The notes under the pieces were generated by a model, which ran no database searches, was not told the origin of the DNA, and saw nothing but the letters and a program-made list of their open reading frames with translations. Of a stretch of 64,000 bases of DNA, positions 61,988 through 64,000 are shown one piece after another. The position numbers and the translations under genes were made by a program. The stretch's first letter is position 1; each line of letters opens with the position of its first letter. The DNA is from Rachicladosporium sp. CCFEE 5018 (taxonomy: Eukaryota > Ascomycota > Dothideomycetes > Cladosporiales > Cladosporiaceae): assembly GCA_002077045.2 (NCBI GenBank), contig KZ111140.1:2271732-2335731 (forward strand), read 5' to 3'.

Positions 61988-63552
61988 TCAATGCTGAAAG
62001 CCAGAATGCGTCGGACTCAGCGGCTGGTAAGCCCCAGGTATGGGCACGTTATCATACACCTGCTCGCCTGGCGCCGCGGCAAAATGCTCCTGCATCTGCT
62101 CCCGCGGTATTTCTGACATGAGAGGACTCCTCTGATCTACAGGTGGTGAAGGCGTCCGTTGTCGTGCTGGTACTGATGTCGTGACGGGAGTGAAGCCGAC
62201 TTGTGCCATCTTGGGTGTTGCGCCTTGCACGCGGATCGGCGGTGCTTGGAGCTGGAAGGCTTTGGGCGGTGAGTGCTGGTTGGCGCTGATGTATTGCACA
62301 TCCGAGTCGCTGCTGTTGCTGCTGTGGCCTCCGTTCTCGGCTGTCGGGCCGTGAACGTAGGAATCAACTGTGGGCTGCCTGTAGCCGCCATCTCGTGGGC
62401 TGAGCGGTCCAAACCCAGGTGTGTTGGGTGCTGACTGCGAACGGAGCTGGGCGAGGTAGAGATCTGAGCGTGCGCGGTCGCGGACGGCCATGGACTTGCG
62501 AAGCTGCTTCTTCGAGTAGAAGCGGTAAAAGACAATGCCGTAGACAGCAATTGTAAGGGTCTCAACCACGACCTCAATAATGCAGCAGACGAGACTCCAG
62601 TTCTGCAACCGGCAGATGAGCTCGTAATCGACCTCGTTCTGGAAGAGCGTCTTGCGAGTATTGTCGACGCACGACCAGCCCCACATGTCCTTGTTGTTGG
62701 AGTTGTTCTTGGAGTGTTGCAGCACGCCTGCACCGATTCCCCACATTACAATGCTGAAGACGAATCCAATGACTGCGAAGGCGGAGTAGTACACAGATGC
62801 CTTCTCTGCTCGTCGGTGACCGCCCTTCCAGTACGCGTAGAATACGCCAACACACATCACTAACGACACGCATGCGATGGAAAGCAGGAGGACTTGAGGC
62901 CAGATCTTCTGTCCAACAGCCCATGGTGGGAGATTATTGCGGGGCGGTAGTGCTCTTGTTGCTCGGAAGATCATGAATGTGGACGAGAGCATCGCGAGGA
63001 CAATGAGCGAGCACGAAAAGTTGATGCCTCGAAGGAAGAATTTGGCGATCCGCACGCGGGTCTTGACTCTCTGTTGCCGAAGTCAGTATTAGGATGCAGG
63101 TTACCAAATTTCGCATGACTTACTAGGTCATTTACTTGCTCTTTCTCAGTGAGCTCCTCACGCTTCTCGAGATGTGTTTCCTCCTTAAACGTCGGACTAA
63201 GCATGCCGAAGTCTTTGGGTGGCGCACCGGGCGTCTTCATCGCACTCTTGAGTGGGGACTTCAGCCCAGTCTTGGGGAACTCGTTGTTGTCGGTGTCTGG
63301 CATCTCGACAGACTCATGCTTGTTGACATAGCCGAAGCCAACGTCCGAGATTTGCGGTTGCGCCATGAAGTGGTTGCTCTTTGGAGGATCTATGGGCGAG
63401 TTGACCGCAGTAGCCTCGGCGAAGCGTGCGGCTCTGGGTGACTTGAGGGAAGGAGGCTTGAGTGACGATCGTGTCGCAACAGAATCCTCCGACCCAGCGC
63501 GCGGCCGCGCGGCGATTCTGATCTCGAGAGGCTTCTTCTGGGTGTCTGGCAT
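61988..63552 (-). CDS. Four-span MARVEL-like membrane protein with long cytosolic tails
   Basis: Exons 63552-63124 and 63070-61988 (53 bp intron, phase 0) give 503 aa. The N-terminal 145 residues are disordered and basic/Ser-rich. Four hydrophobic segments follow at roughly residues 157-173 (SLIVLAMLSSTFMIF), 197-219, 232-255 and 290-315 (VCCIIEVVVETLTIAVYGIVF), with a soluble loop holding a pair of cysteines (WGWSCVDN, ELICRLQNW) between spans 3 and 4, as in MARVEL or claudin-like proteins. The C-terminal 180 residues are Pro/Ser-rich and disordered. The order of features recalls fungal plasma-membrane proteins of cell fusion and eisosome type, but I make no firm assignment. Confidence 0.75.
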
Positions 63553-64000
63553 GTCGTCAGGAGGATTGCGCTGCGGTTGCGTCTGATGTAGGACGGCAGT
63601 CTGATCAGTCCAGAAATGGAGAAGAGGCCAGCTCCGGGCTCGCGGCTTTGCAGGAGTCGGATCAGATTATAAAGTGTATAAGAAATGCAGGTCCAGCTGT
63701 ATCAAGATGACAAGATACAGGATCCAGGAACTGGGTGCAAGAGGTTCAAAAGGCGAGGACTGCCACTGCGGCGGCACGCACGGACGTATGCAAGCTAGTT
63801 GCGCGCATGGAGCCAAGGCATGGCATCTGTATGGATGCAGCACGGAGATAGTAGAAGCGGACTGACCTGGCTGCCACTCGCGGTGAAGCTGGCTAGATAG
63901 AGCTGAGCTGCGCGACTTTGATAGGCCGGCGTAGGTGCCGGGCGGTTATTTCGAGGCTAGAAAGTACCTTTGGCCCTGCAGACCGTTGCTTCGGCCCACG
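63553..64000. other. Right flank, 5' of the membrane protein gene
   Basis: About 450 bp up to the window edge. It should include the promoter of the gene to its left. No other gene seen. Confidence 0.3.

Overview
This window reads as euchromatic, gene-dense nuclear DNA of a filamentous ascomycete (Pezizomycotina). The evidence is short spliceosomal introns (mostly 46-76 bp, GT-AG, often with CTRAC-like branch sites), no operons, and typical mould gene content: a CBM1-bearing GH3 glycosidase, small secreted proteins, a SesA/STAND-type N-terminal protein with a fungal ubiquitin-like domain, and an IlvD paralogue. The overall flavour suggests Dothideomycetes, but that placement is inference. I support 34 protein-coding loci, one ORF nested in an intron, one broken coding remnant, one gene start cut by an assembly gap, and no RNA genes.

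Layout. 0.7-7 kb: the proteasome deubiquitinase rpn11 (-) and the class I histone deacetylase rpdA (+) diverge from a shared 0.5 kb promoter, followed by a phosphatidylserine-decarboxylase-like gene (-) with a one-base frameshift. 7-13 kb is gene-poor: a broken coding remnant and two Ser/Thr-rich secreted proteins with related exon structure. 13-25 kb is mostly accessory or secretory: a p24 cargo receptor, an EthD protein, an acid-ceramidase-like hydrolase, an unknown secreted protein, an IlvD/Edd dehydratase, a CBM1-GH3 glycosidase broken by a nonsense codon, and a small cysteine-containing secreted protein.

25-46 kb is largely housekeeping: a lipase/esterase, a microbial-type PARG, dynamin vps1, V-ATPase subunit A, a CaiB/BaiF CoA-transferase or racemase, a small mitochondrial-type membrane protein, a disordered orphan, a SesA-like/ULD protein, condensin subunit Ycg1, and a cysteine synthase 2 with a one-base frameshift at its lysine motif. 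46-64 kb holds a zinc-knuckle protein, a YjbQ/UPF0047 protein with a membrane-anchor extension, the zinc-binding complex I subunit (NDUFS6), ribokinase, a long disordered orphan, dephospho-CoA kinase, an F-box protein whose C-terminus is interrupted, a GPR1/FUN34/YaaH acetate transporter, Cog2, a 100-N assembly gap, and a four-span MARVEL-like membrane protein.

The genes do not form an obvious biosynthetic or defence cluster; they act in separate cell processes (protein turnover, chromatin, vesicle traffic, vacuolar acidification, mitochondria, wall-polymer digestion). The most unusual observations are a 261-codon ORF almost filling a 929 bp intron of rpn11, a GC-AG intron in the same gene, and four otherwise well-conserved genes each disrupted by a single-base change or nonsense codon. 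The last pattern means either real decay or consensus errors in this assembly, and raw reads would decide.
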